Assembly (NCBI GenBank): GCA_000328365.1
Contig: KB310466.1
Location: forward strand, 374,081-438,080
Origin: Capitella teleta
Taxonomy: Eukaryota > Annelida > Polychaeta > Capitellidae
Reading direction: 5' to 3'
DNA length: 64,000 nt
Positions 13,593-25,384 of this stretch are shown here, piece after piece; position 1 is the first letter of the stretch, and the number at the start of each line of letters is the position of its first letter. The translations under genes were made by a program, and so were the position numbers. The notes below the pieces were generated by a model. The model was not told where the DNA came from, did not search any database, and saw only the letters and a list, made by a program, of their open reading frames with translations.

Positions 13593-14228
13593 TCATTGTG
13601 CATGGATCGCTTGTAGAAAGCGGGGCGCCATGGGTAATAGCAGCAATGCAATTGCAGAGTCTGGTTTCAGCACGACTGCAGCCGAGGCGCGCAATGGGAC
13701 GAGTGCACTCTTGTCTTAAGGTCAGAACGTGGCATTTTGTAGGACTAGCTTCGTTGTGTGATCAAAGAGGTTCGCTAAATGGGATCATTCCAACACTGAG
13801 ACACTAAATGCCAAGTTTTTACCAGTCGAAATAAAGACGCTGCCTACGATACCATGTTCACTCTCGTTTATCACGCCGCGAGTATTATGAGATCCGTCGT
13901 AATGAAGACAAGATCCACTTACCAGGGGAACAGGATTAGGGAGCGATGAAGGCGTTGTACTCATTAACCCTAATTGGTGCCCGATGTGAAGACCAGGTGC
14001 ACCCGTATGCGGGGGCAATGCCCTATCCAGACCATCATCTACACCATAGACAACCAACACGAGGCCATCCATCCCATAAATAAGCCACCCTAAAGAGGGG
14101 GTCTCATCGCTAATTAGACAAGATTTGCGCGACACAGTAGTCTGATGCGGGAGATCAGGGTCAGAGTGTGCCATAAAAAGACCCTGTGTATCATCACTGC
14201 CGCACGCCTCCGCATGAAACTCGGGCAT
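13593..14228 (-). CDS. Possible two-exon gene, unknown product
   Basis: The first exon would run from ATG at 14,228 to 13,923 (102 codons), ending at a good donor CTG|GTAAGT in phase 0. It reads as a GC-richer, protein-like frame with WLIYGMDGLVLVVYGVDDG near residues 48-66 and a proline-rich end (SSLPNPVPL). A phase-0 acceptor at 13,710 (acaag, with a weak pyrimidine tract) would join it to a 38-codon end that contains VVLKPDSAIALLLLPMAP and stops at 13,593. The base three before the ATG is A, as in a good animal start context. I recognise no family. If the second exon is wrong, the first may still be a real terminal coding exon. Overall this is a guess from frame, splice sites and composition. 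Confidence 0.25.
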
Positions 14229-17200
14229 TTTTGGTCCAGAAAATGACTCCTGACCTTCTTCACTTTAGTTCTTATACTATTATATGAAGGCAGAAAGTCT
14301 AAAGCCAGATCGAAGCGTAAAAAGAGAGGATATTGGAGGCATACATTTAAAAACCAATTTCAATTAAATTAGAGCTGACCCGCAATGCAGCCGGCCATTC
14401 GGTCAATCACTCTACAACAAGCGGGACGCCGTCCGCCCAGAGCGATCCTTCCATCCATAATCTTCCCGGAGACTGCCGGGGTCCGCAGGTGCTGCTTCTC
14501 CAATGAGTCAATGTCACGCAGGGTGCAATGCGGACAAAACAGCGATGCATTCCAAATAACGGCAGCGACGACCTCACATCTCCCTCATAACTCTTGCGAA
14601 TCCGAGATCAAATCATGCAGATCGATCGATTCTGAGGGACCCCGATGCGCACGGAGTTCATGGCATTGCAGTTGGCACCTTATACGCGATCAATACAACG
14701 AATGGTCAGCACTCTCTCTCCATCTGGGTGTCCATTAGATTAAGGCATTTCTATCAGATTGCTGTATCAAAGGGAATAATTAATCTGAAAGCAAAATCGA
14801 GGTAAACTAATTGCAGTACGTTGACTTAGGGATGAATTGGGGTTAATTTGCCTTTGGTGGCGGCAATCGATGAAAGCGATGAGCATTGCACACAGGTCAT
14901 CGGGGATAAGGTATGCGCCGTGAGCGGGGACGTAACAAACCGCAATCTCCAGAGTCCACAAATGGCTTTGTCAGCCGAATTCCACGAAAACCTCTCTGTG
15001 GAACTGACGTGGGTAGAAGGCCATGAACAATGTGACCCATGGGTCGAATTGAAACGCCTACCTGGGCATATCGAGGCATTAGTATTTTGAGTGAGATCAA
15101 AGGATACTACTTAGCCGAGTTTTCGTCCTTATACTTTGCCAATGTGCAAATAAGGTTGCATGGGTGGGGGTGGTGGGGTCGCCTTTGTTGTTGCAAATGC
15201 CGTAAACGTCGCGAGACATCGATTGCACAAACAAAGGGCATTGAACTTACACCAAGACTTGCGCATTACGGACACCTTAGCTGTCTCTGTCTGAAAAGGT
15301 TCCTAATGAAGCATAACAAATGACGAGAACGACATCTATATTTCTATCTGGGCACTCAAGTTGTATACACGGGTGTGAAGAAACGGCATCAATAATTATG
15401 TTTACACAGTTGAATTAGAGCCATTTGCTTAGGAAATTCGAGATTTTTTTTATTGCAACGTGAGATAGCATTATAGGAATTTAGGATTGTTTGTCCTGTA
15501 AATGGGATATTCTGTTTTTCGGACTTGTCTCTGATGTAAGTTGGGGTAATTGCGCAAGTGCTGACCTCAGCCAATCTATGATCATGATACCATTCAAGGT
15601 GAGCAATCCGAGGAATAAATTGTGTTCGATTTCACGAGAGATAAAAATTGTGCGAATAAAATGTCGAATATGGTGATGCAAGCCGCTGCTGGATCTCACG
15701 TCAACAATCGAATATGGGGTAGCGCAATTGTTATGAGACCAAAACGGCGATAATTCAACGGAGAATAAATAAATTGATGCTCAGTAAAATTCCAGATCTA
15801 TCTATAACAAAGCACTTGACTACTACTTCTCGTGTAAATATATGATATCTACCATAAGGTAGAATATCCCTTATTCATCGATCATGGTGCATGATCACCT
15901 AGGAATTTAATTTTAACTGTCAAATTTGATTTAGATAGTGACCAAAGATCAGTGAGCCATCACTTGTCCATACAAATATTACACGTTTCTTGTACACTGT
16001 CACTTGAACTGTGTGATTCAGGAACAAGAACGACAACAAATTATTTGAAAACTTGCAGTACGTGTGTGCTTATAATTATGCATGAAATAAATAGTTGAAA
16101 ATTTCAACAACGTATCAAAAATCCCCAAATACTGAGTTTCCACCACTACAAATGGGGGTATGGTTAGGGAAATACAAATAGCTTGAAAAAGAACATGGTA
16201 CCATTACCTTTATATATTTATTTTACAAACATATCAGGCCAAATTTTGAATGCATAAGAAGGCCATGTTTTAGCAAATCATAGGTCATTGGGATCTGAGA
16301 ATAATCGTGAAATATGGAAGTCCGAACACAGTTTTTTTTAGATACTGGTTTGATGTATACCATTTTTTTTCTTGTATTATAATGAATACATGTATACTCC
16401 AGTTATTAAAAGTTATTTTTGTCTTTCAAGCTCCTTTTCTAGTCATTTATTGAGTATTTCTCAAAAGAGCGTCATACCATGGAGCATACTAGACATGAGT
16501 GACTGTGTATACGAAACGCGTAATATTTGAAAGACAATTAAGTGAAGTTAAATTGATCCAGGATCACTATATGAATCAAAGTAGAACGTTGGAAATAAAA
16601 TCCTAGTTGGTCACTAAATAGCTCACTGAATACAAGATATTCTACCTTAAGCGACGCATAAATCATTGCACTGCTCAGAATACAACCTCGTGCACTTTAG
16701 TAGTTCTCAGAATCGCCGATGTAGTCTTACCTGGATCGATCGAGGGTCGGAATTGTTCCCAGATATTTGATACCTTGAATTAAATGTATATCGGTGCTTT
16801 TTATTTATTATATGCTCAGGATATTATTCTTGATAACGGTGAAAATATCACACAGGAACGAAAACCAACGCACTAGACCTTCAACCATCTTCTAAAATTT
16901 ATGCGTGCAAAAAAAAAAACAAAAAAAAACAAACAACAAAACCGTGCAGTATTAGCTGTCACTAATCTGCTGTTCATCCACCAAACCACACTACAGAGAA
17001 ATCAGAAACAATTTAGTCAAGATAAACGCGACTACTTTGAGAAATTTCGTTTTACTCGTCCGTGCCGAAGACTGGACTTGGAGCGCCGGGTCAGATCTTG
17101 GTGTTTCTGCATGCACTAAAATAATGTGATTGTTGTCTTGGTATTTCATAATTATTATGAGCACTAATAATTTTGGAATTGGAGTATTTGTTTTCTTGAT

Positions 17201-18244
17201 GTGAAATAGCTACAAGTGACACTCTACGCTACTGAAGTCTATCTGAACAGCGTTCGACGATAAATTCTCAGAATCACGCAAGACTTGTACTAGTATACGT
17301 TCCCTTTTCATCGTCGGCGCAATTAACTCCAAGGGTCATTGCGCAATTATAAAGCGGGATTACGTCAGTTTTTTTTTATCAAATATGATATGAGAATTTG
17401 TAACCATCATCTCTGTACATAGGGTTACGAAACAGTAACAAGTACATGTATATTATGTGATATGGATTGGCAAACTTCTGCGAAGAAATACGTGCGCTAT
17501 TCTTTAGAGCATTGCCGTGATGAATTTGCGCAGTCTGTCCTATAGCGCTTATACTATACCGACTGAGGCGCCCTATTTATCCTCTCACCCCCGTCGAACA
17601 ATAATTCATCAGGGAAGTGCTTCGTGAAACATGAAACAATGCCATGCAAGGGGAAATGTTCTCCCTGGGGGGTTGAAGGCACCCCTCGTCGGGAAACCCA
17701 TTCCTCGACTTCTAGGAAGAAATAAACCAAGGATAGAAGAGTACAATTTTCAAAGAATATAGTTGGCGAGAGCGTGGTTAAGAGCTAAGCTGAAGCGTTT
17801 TTTTTTTTCTCTCGGATATGATGAATACTGAGGTTAAGGTCACAGTTATATGGTTTCATTACTTACGACAACTAGATCGAAACCTGCTCCTTCTGGTATG
17901 CCGTGATGGGTAGGGATTAACTCTATCGCATAAACCAATCCAACGCATGTAGTGTATAGAATTGTGAATGTGTGAAAACGAATTATGACACGACATAATA
18001 TTATAGCACATTGATCCACGCATGGATAAAACTTGAAGATGCAATTTGCGTAACAATTGTGGATCATTGTGAGCCTTACACAATAAATTAATAGCCATAA
18101 CAATAACATAATAGTAATTATGTGTCCTTGACCGCAATATAGGGCAAGCAATGCAAATACGCAACGAAAAGAGGTATTAAAAAATATATTGGAGCTTATC
18201 AACACTCAATTAGCATCATTCAATACAAGATCTCCTTCTTACAG
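14229..18244. other. No gene recognised; change to AT-rich DNA near 15.3 kb
   Basis: From 14.3 to 15.3 kb there are GC-richer short frames without recognised motifs, such as 14,848-15,090 on the plus strand (80 codons with a TTG beginning) and a minus frame around 14,380-14,570 containing FCPHCTLRDIDSLEK. From about 15.3 kb onward the DNA becomes clearly AT-rich, and between 15.7 and 17.8 kb only one ATG frame above 60 codons is present, in an A-rich run. I see no gene there. Confidence 0.4.
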
Positions 18245-18371
18245 GTGCGGGCAGACAATGTGGAGTAGCTGGCACTGCAAGAAGCTCCCCAGGCACCAAG
18301 TCATTAATCTGAAAATTCCACAAGAAGGCATTGTTGACACCATAAAAGCACTGATTGGCACAGAGCCTTGA
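18245..18371 (+). other. Coding-like island with a splice-site-like edge, strand unclear
   Basis: A GC-richer block in AT-rich DNA. On the plus strand it follows a strong acceptor (ctccttcttacag) and reads CGQTMWSSWHCKKLP to the end KALIGTEP before TGA. On the minus strand the same edge is a donor (CCT|GTAAGA), and the frame contains LWNFQINDLVPGELLAVP. The plus acceptor is the better site. No family is recognised in either reading, and no neighbouring exon could be joined. Confidence 0.25.
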
Positions 18372-19508
18372 ATATGTCCTCGTAACGAGGAAAGATTCCA
18401 TATCTTCTTGATGATATACGTGCGGAGAAAAAGAACCACCAGAACCTAGCTAGCTGGATATTCAGTTTTATCCCTAATTTCGGTCACATCTGCCGCAGTT
18501 TTCTTCTCTTAACCAGATAAAAGATAGGGTGTTTATATATTTAAGAAGAAAAAAGTTTAGACTTCATCTGTTATAAATCTTCTGGTTCATGATAAATTCA
18601 TCCATGCAGAATTCTTGAAAGGTGATTGAAAGACGAACTAACAAATCAATCGACAGTCGGAGCTCTTCGGAATTTCACTTGTACGAGCCTGAGAAAATTA
18701 GTTACTAGTACACATGCTTTATAGTCAATTGCGTAAAAATTATAGTCAATATATAGGCATTAACAGGTACTAGTAAATGGTGGCACTTCAGTGAACGGTG
18801 CGTATCGTTTAAATTTGATATGTTGTCGATTTCAGGGAGATTAAGATTGGTCCATTATTTTCCTTATCGTATAAGTATAAGCCAACTTCTGTAGCAGATA
18901 CAATGGGGTCTGATCAAATCATAGCTTCAAATAATGCGCCACGCGATCTTAGAAAACCCTAAATTTATTGAATACATGCTCTAAAGTCTAGAGCAATTTT
19001 GAAAACCTGAGATAATGGCAGTGTCCCCAGAATAATTGTATGAAGGAAACACCACTTCTGGTTTCGAGGCACGCAATGAACTTAAAGGTACAGATCGGTT
19101 GCGATGCGGCGACGGATTTCCCTGGGGCAAAATCGCCAAGGACAGGCTTGGGCAGTAATGACTCCTTGGAGACAGCGCTCAGGTATGATAGACGGGTGGG
19201 ATATGTGGTACCCACTACCCAGAGAAGACCTTGGGAAAATATATCGGTAGGGCTGTTCCCAATTAAACAACGTTCAATCAAAACACTGAAGTCCAGCTGG
19301 TGGGTCTGTATCCGTGCATGTAATGTTAAGTGGTAATGTATAGGGCTAAAATTCACATGTGGTGGAACGAAAAGAAGGGCGATGGGAAGAGGTCGAGGTC
19401 GGGTATAGGTTTGTAAACAGATCAAATTAGTGCACACATTGCATTCGTTGTTTTTCATGCTTGTATTGGTACTGTTGAGTGAAGCAATCTACACACACAC
19501 ACACTCAC

Positions 19509-19889
19509 CTCGCTGTCATTGTAAAACATCTCAAGCTTATAGCCAGGTAAAATGTCAGGCTCGTCATTGACAGCTTGCAGCGCCATGATCACCGCCGGAC
19601 GACACCCTTTCCCCCCAGCCCATGCTCCAGTCATGGGGAATATTCCCCCGATGAACAGAGTCTTGTCTGTGCCATTGGAGAATTGAGTCTTCTGCATGCG
19701 ACCTTCATTGATGGCGTTATTATTCTCATGCACAAAATCCAATGTCGCATCGACCACGAGCCAAGACGCAGTCGCCATCACCCACCACACAAGGCTACGA
19801 CGAAGAAATTCGCCCGACGAATCGAGGACATTCATAACACCTCGGTGTGATGCTCTGTCAGAATTTCTGCAACACCATAGATACCGCAT
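19509..19889 (-). CDS. GABA-B-like class C GPCR, first coding exon only
   Basis: This exon encodes the start of a metabotropic receptor of the GABA-B type, a plasma-membrane G-protein-coupled receptor with a Venus-flytrap ligand domain. The frame has 127 codons from ATG at 19,889 and ends at a strong donor GAG|GTGAGT in phase 0. Residues 31-50 (RSLVWWVMATASWLVVDA) form a signal-peptide-like segment; a second ATG at residue 19 would give a more usual signal-peptide length. Residues 78-127 match the first strand and helix of the GABA-B ligand domain: FIGGIFPM, GGKGCRPAV, MALQAVN, DILPGYKLE and YNDSE line up with human GABBR1 words such as YIGALFPM, QACQPAVEMAL and DILPDYELKL. Later exons should lie below 19,500 on the minus strand, but I could not identify any; a CA/GT run borders the donor. 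The ligand cannot be told from this exon alone. Confidence 0.85.
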
Positions 19890-20747
19890 TGTACCAAAAG
19901 GTAATAATTGTAAATCTCAAGTTTCGCACACCGATCGCCGTTTGTCTCTGATCAGCGGGGGTCTCAAGGCAGACAATCCACGATCGCAGGTAGATTAGGC
20001 TGCATTAATCCTGGTTGAATGCTCCTCTCTGGCATCGAATGCTGAGAGAGCACTGTGCATGAGCTGAAATGGAATGCAGCGGCAGCAGCAAAGCGGCGCG
20101 ATACCATGGGTGCCATGCCAGAGATTCGAGTGCACGGTTAGCAAGAGATGCACAGCGCTCAGTTTGACAACTGGCTGTGAACTACGTCACCGCTTCCTGT
20201 GTACACAAATGACGTCCCTACTCCTGGTGCACACAGAGCGATAATAGAGAACAACACGCTGCTCAGCTCAGCGCTGAATCGTTTTCTAGATTTTATTTGC
20301 AGGTTTTGGTGAAAAGTCGCAGCAAAATGCCTAGGTCTGTTATATAAAATTATGATGTTCATTTGTTGACCAATGACCACGTGACGGTCTATGAGTGCTA
20401 AACTGTGACACAGTGCAGTCATAGCTGACATAGTCTCCATACTTATGATAGCCTACTACAGCGAGCCCTCTCAGCCTCTGGGTCTCAGACCTCGCCCGAG
20501 AATCTGTGCTAGTGCAGTTACTACTCACTGCGGTGCAGTATCATAATCATAATATCAAAATATGATAATCATGAGTAATTCCACAAGTGTTCTTAGTGTA
20601 ACTGATCTATTCCAGTTTAGTTTTATTTCAGTTATTATTATTGTATTATTTATGAATATGAGGTTATATTTTTTAGAAATAGAAGATATAAATAAAGAGA
20701 AACTCAAACGTCAGATTGTAACAGTGCTGAAACAAAGGCACTTTAAT

Positions 20748-20789
20748 CCAATCAACCTAAACCTGAACCTGAATCTGAACCTGATTATC
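20748..20789 (+). repeat. Short CCTGAA-type hexamer repeat
   Basis: About five imperfect copies of a six-base unit (cctgaa, with cctaaa and tctgaa variants). It translates as alternating Asn-Leu at the end of an 77-codon frame, which I regard as a by-product of the repeat. Confidence 0.7.
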
Positions 20790-21017
20790 AGTTAGTCTGG
20801 CATTGTGGATTGTCGCCCCAACTGCGGACATTGTGGTTTATTATTGAGAGGGGATCGTCGAATCGAATTTCTCGATATGGCCAAAATGGGTATAACTTCT
20901 GCTTACCGGGGCTATGTTACCAATACCTGATGATGCAACAAGAGTTCAAGTTACTTACTACTTAGTCTTAGAACACAATAAAGTTATAAAATAAAAATAT
21001 TATTAATATTATATATA

Positions 21018-22381
21018 CAGTAAAAGCTCGTTACAACGACATGTTTGGTTTCAGGCAAATCGGTCGTTGTAACAAATTTGTCAGTGTAGTGAATTTAGCC
21101 CATAAAGCACCGACTGACCGTCATGAACTCATGATGGTCACTCCATAGTGCCTATTGGTTTACTGTATGTAGTGTTACCTAGCATGCATACTGTGTTGTT
21201 ACAAGGAAGAACAATTTTATGGATTTGAAGAATAGTTTAGGCCTTACATATTTATTTCTTGAAGAAATCAAACATTATTCTTTCATAAGCAAAAGCTGTG
21301 AATTCACACCTCGAGCGCTCACTCTGTCGCCGGATTTCATTGAATATTCATAGAGTATTTTTCCGATCATCAGCAACGATCAAAGGACTTTTTATCTTTT
21401 GTAATCAAAACAAACAATAACGCTTTGAAAGCCGACAAAGGCGACCGCTACCTATCCGTTGCTTTAATTGAGCGGGAGATGTGCATTTCACTCTCTGTGT
21501 TCAGCGTCGGCGTTCATAGCTTTAATCCATTCGTCTGAGCAGTTTACCAACAAACCATTGAATTAAATCTTTGATATTTTTACCAAGGCTTAGGCAAACA
21601 TTACAACAATAACATGCCGACAACATCAGAATTTTAATTTATGTGAGTCGTCCGTCGTGGGTCAGTGAACATCGGAGACAGTCGCGTGTCATTGAACATG
21701 AGCGACCTCAAGGCGAAAAAAATGAGTCGAGTTGAGTTTTCTCTTCGTAGCCACGTTGACGAGTGTACCTGCAGAGACGAAATGATGACCAAACACTGCC
21801 CTCCACTCATTAATATACCAAGTATCCACCCCCTTTGAAGTCTTGGGTGCCTATCATATTTTCTCTGATATTGCTGATTTAAAAAGATTACAAACGCTTT
21901 GTAGATTTCTGTAATCGTTGCATGTCTTTAAACAATGCCAACCACAAATGAATGCATTGAATGAGGCTGTGTATCTCTGTTTTCACACCTATTGTAAACA
22001 CGAATAGGATTCGGGAGTTACTCCGAGAAACCGCTTGCTGTCAACTTCGAGAAAGGTGTGAATGTTGCTGATTGGACGCTCCCAAGTCGAGCGATTAGTT
22101 GAATCAGCTTTATCCAATCACAGGCAAAGTTTCTTTTGCATTCAAGTAATATTATGCATGAAAACAATGCATATTTGAGTTGACTTTGACATAAAAGTAT
22201 TGAAAGTTACCCACTGGGACGGAAAATGAGTTTGAGTTATAGAGCTTTTCGAGTTGTGTGAGTTTGACATATCGTTACAAAATTCAATGTAGGGGAATTA
22301 GGAGGAACTCGGGGATTCGAAATGGCTTCGACTCAAACATCAATTGGAGTTATGGGAGTTTGACATATCGAGATTATACTG
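21018..22381. mobile_element. Non-autonomous pogo/Tigger-like DNA transposon with TA target duplication
   Basis: The left end begins CAGTAAAAGCTCGTTACAAC just after TA (21,016-21,017). The right end, read on the other strand, begins CAGTATAATCTCGATATGTC and is followed on the plus strand by TA (22,382-22,383). The two ends agree at CAGTA-AA-CTCG-TA, and CAGTA..CTCGTTA with repeated TTGTAACRA-like words is the typical look of Tigger/pogo termini, which use TA targets. The element is 1,364 bases long and has no frame over 60 codons, so it carries no transposase and would depend on one in trans. The inner ends hold further copies of the terminal words (tcgttgtaacaaa near 21,062; gagtttgacatatcg at 22,258 and again at 22,356). 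It is old enough that the two termini have drifted apart. Confidence 0.75.
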
Positions 22382-22397
22382 TATAAGTGTCCATGAC

Positions 22398-22449
22398 TGA
22401 GTCACTGAGACAATGTGTGAGTGACTTTAGTGAATGAGGCATTGACTCA
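22398..22449. promoter_or_regulatory. Pair of AP-1-type sites
   Basis: Two perfect seven-base AP-1 words lie 45 bases apart: TGAGTCA at 22,398-22,404 and TGACTCA at 22,443-22,449, within a stretch rich in related TGACT words. They begin 15 bases beyond the end of the transposon above. AP-1 factors exist throughout animals; function here is untested, and the nearest downstream gene is the ZNHIT6 homologue 1.4 kb away. Confidence 0.3.
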
Positions 22450-23865
22450 ATGACTGATTAATTGATGGTTCAGTGGGGATTGCCCTCAGCTGACTGGCCA
22501 ATGCTGACTATAAGACTATTATACAGCAGGGATTCAAAAGTATATTTACAAGTATTGGGGATTGTTCAACCTTGCGTGAAGTGTCACAAAAATGCCATTT
22601 TTAATGAAAATGTGCGCTGAATCTCAAGATAATTACTGTTTATTGTTGGAGTTGCCTTTTATCAAACATATTCGGCCTTTTACCGGGTCATTTTATAGCA
22701 AATATTCCAGAAATTTTGCATTAACGACTCCGCCTCAAAGCGCCTATTCGTAATTCCGCACAGAGCATCAGAGGCCACAAACACAATCGTGTCATCACCA
22801 GATCTTCCACTTCAAATGAAAACTATTATTTATAATTAACTAATCTACATATCAATGATATCATCATTGTTCTAGAAGTTTAGGACATGATAAAAAATTA
22901 CAAGAAAGTGTTATATACTGCAGAGGGTCTTCTCATTTCTCTGTTGCTATAATTATTTCCTCTGCGCTTGACATGCTCATTTCATTCGATTCGGTACAAT
23001 GGCCCTAAAATTTGGAATTCAGCCTTGAGAAATAAAGTTTTAATACTTCCCGACGACTCATCCATCTCCAGAATTAAAAAAAACTTAAAATGTAAATTCC
23101 TTTCAAATATTGAGTCCTGACTTCTAACCTTCTATTCTCCTCTCCTACAACCCAACTCTATTTCTCTCTTCCTTCTCCTCCCATCTCTTTCTGGGTTTTT
23201 TTTTTCATCCATTCTTCTTTTCTATATTATAATTTGACTTGTTTGGCATTCATATTTATAAACACATTAAGAAAATTACAACTGTAATAGTACATACATG
23301 AGGGCCCATACTCCATCTGGGGTCTGCCCTTTTTGGCCAATTTATATTTAATTATCTGTAAAAGTTATCAAATTTGTATCTACTTATTATTTTTTGTTGC
23401 CGGTATTTAATAAATATCCACAAAACTTTACATGAGAAGAAAATAAGCCAAGGGAGTTATTTATCAGAAAGGGTTTTTGCATTTGTGATCTTCCCTCTGC
23501 ATGCTCATAGAAGCCTATGGCGTAAACCTTTATTGGTTTACATCAATTACGTGAGAAACCTTGCGATGCTAATGTGACCGAAACATGTATTTATTATGTA
23601 GTGATATTTTATATGATATAAACACTGCTTTATCATTGAGATATCCCTCATCTGACATTTTAGCGATTGCTATTATTAAATATTTACATTTAAAAACACA
23701 GTGAATTTAAGCAGGCAAGGAATTATCTGTCAATCTATGTATTAGAAACAACCATCATACTCAAAAGTGACAAAGCACTCGTATATAGAATAATATTCTC
23801 ATTATACAGTATCCATGGGGCGGTTCTCTAACTTCATTATGACTTTCTTCTGCCTCTTTTTACAG
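22450..23865. other. AT-rich DNA upstream of the ZNHIT6-like gene
   Basis: No supported coding sequence. The start exon of the gene beginning at 23,866 must lie here or further upstream, because the visible part begins at an acceptor in phase 2. A pyrimidine-rich block (about 23,130-23,220) and a 203-base frame at 23,374-23,577 without recognisable features are present. Confidence 0.4.
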
Positions 23866-25320
23866 TGCCCAATGTGAGGTATGCCATGAACTGCAGTCCA
23901 AGTACTGCTGTCCTGGGTGCTTTGTGAAGACCTGTTCTCTGAAGTGCGTGAAACAGCACAAGATCCGATCAGAGTGCGATGGGGTCAGAGATAAAACCGC
24001 TTTTGTCTCTATCCCACAATTCACAGACATGCATTTAAAAAGTGGTGAGTCATGTGTCTAGTTGAATGTTTGCTTGTCAGCAGTTGTATATTCTTGCAGC
24101 GTATTTTTGTTGCCCTGTTGAACGCAATTGCTTAATGGGAGTCAATATTTCCAGATTATTGTTTCCTGGAAGACGCTGGTCGTAAGTCTGACAGTTCTCG
24201 TAGAGAGCTTTCTCTTATGGACGACAAAAATGTTATCAGAAAAGGAGCCAAGAAATTTGTGAGGAAATTTAGATTTATTTTATCACAAACCCATTTCTAT
24301 TTTTTTTACTTCTTCTCCAGATCAATAAACTGATTAACTCAGCTAAAGTTCAGGGAATCACATTGAAACTAATGCCCAGTGGCATGGAGCGACGGAGAAT
24401 CAACTCGACAGTTTATTCAAATACGTATGCTGATATTCTCTTGCATATAATCCGGTTATGAATAATTCTCATTTTACAGAGATAAAGCCATCTACTGGCA
24501 CATTGAATTTCTGTTTCCACAATTCCAAGCTAAATATTCTCAAAGGTAATGATGCTTCAGTTTCATTCTTTCTTATCTTTGAATCTTGTCCATAATATTG
24601 CAGGAGAGTTTCTGAGAAATCCTCGATTGAGAAACTACTTGAAATTTATCTGCATCCGGCAGAATCAGATCCCGTCATTCGGCATAAATTGCGGGATTTG
24701 GTGAAGGAAGGGATGGAGGCTATTAGTGTGCTGATGAAGGTCGAGGAGAGACCAGCCTGCTCTCCCAAGTAAGTTGTATGCAACAAGGATTGTGATGTCA
24801 TAATTTGCAATTCTTTCCATCAGATTCTATGAGATTGATTTAAAGAAATCGCTTGTTGACAATTTGAGAGGCAAAGTTGTGATTGAATTTCCATCTATGA
24901 TAGTAGTGAGGAAGGCTTCGATGGCTGACTTTGATCTCCTCAGTGAAGGTTTGTTGTTGTTTTTTTAAGGTACTTTGGGCAGAACAGTTAAATTTTTTGC
25001 CTTAACCTGATTTTGAAATATTTTATCAATTTTGTTTCAAAACAGAAACGTCAGAGTCTGAATCAGAATCATTAGAAGAATCTTCAACATCTGAAGAATC
25101 AGAAGAAGTATCAGAGGAGGAGGAGGAGGAGGAGGAGGGTGCTGTGGGAGATGACAAGGAGAAGGAGGAGGGAGAACTGGAAGAGGAGAGTACAAATGAG
25201 GCAGCAAAGGCAGAGGAAGTGTTAAGGAATTCGGAAGTTGGCAGCGGGCCAGATTCTGAAAGGACTGACAATATTATTATTGAAGAAATGGAGATGAAAA
25301 ATGATTTGGAAGAAGTCTGA
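23866..25320 (+). CDS. ZNHIT6: Box C/D snoRNA protein 1 homologue (zinc finger HIT domain), 5' end missing
   Basis: ZNHIT6/BCD1 is a nuclear factor needed to build box C/D snoRNPs, which guide 2'-O-methylation of rRNA. Seven exons join in phase throughout: 23,866-24,044; 24,155-24,258; 24,321-24,424; 24,480-24,545; 24,604-24,768; 24,824-24,948; 25,046-25,320. Introns are 110, 62, 55, 58, 55 and 97 nt, all GT-AG. The first visible exon holds the HIT finger (CEVC, CCPGC, CSLKCVKQHK, EC) followed by the family signature DGVRDKTAFVSIPQFTDM and then DYCFLEDAGR. Later exons hold IYWHIEFLFPQ, SIEKLLEIYLHP, SDPVIRHKLR, FYEIDLKKSL and LRGKVVIEFP, all conserved in the family. About 338 codons are visible; the human protein has 470. 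The end is an acidic Ser/Glu tail with eight or so glutamates in a row from GAG repeats. The first visible exon opens in phase 2 after acceptor tctttttacag, so the start codon is in an upstream exon I could not find. An ATTAAA-like signal lies about 20 bases after the stop. Confidence 0.95.
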
Positions 25321-25384
25321 ATAATTATCTGTTTGCGATATTAAAATTTAAAAATTACCATTTTGGTTTTTGATGCCTATAGGG

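Noticed and set aside
18988-19458. 156-codon minus frame downstream of the GABA-B-like exon
   Set aside because: I compared the possible readings by eye with the next part of the GABA-B ligand domain and found no matching words, so I did not add it to the receptor.
20536-20575. AT-rich imperfect palindrome near 20.55 kb
   Set aside because: Low-complexity AT words pair easily by chance, and no other feature is linked to it.
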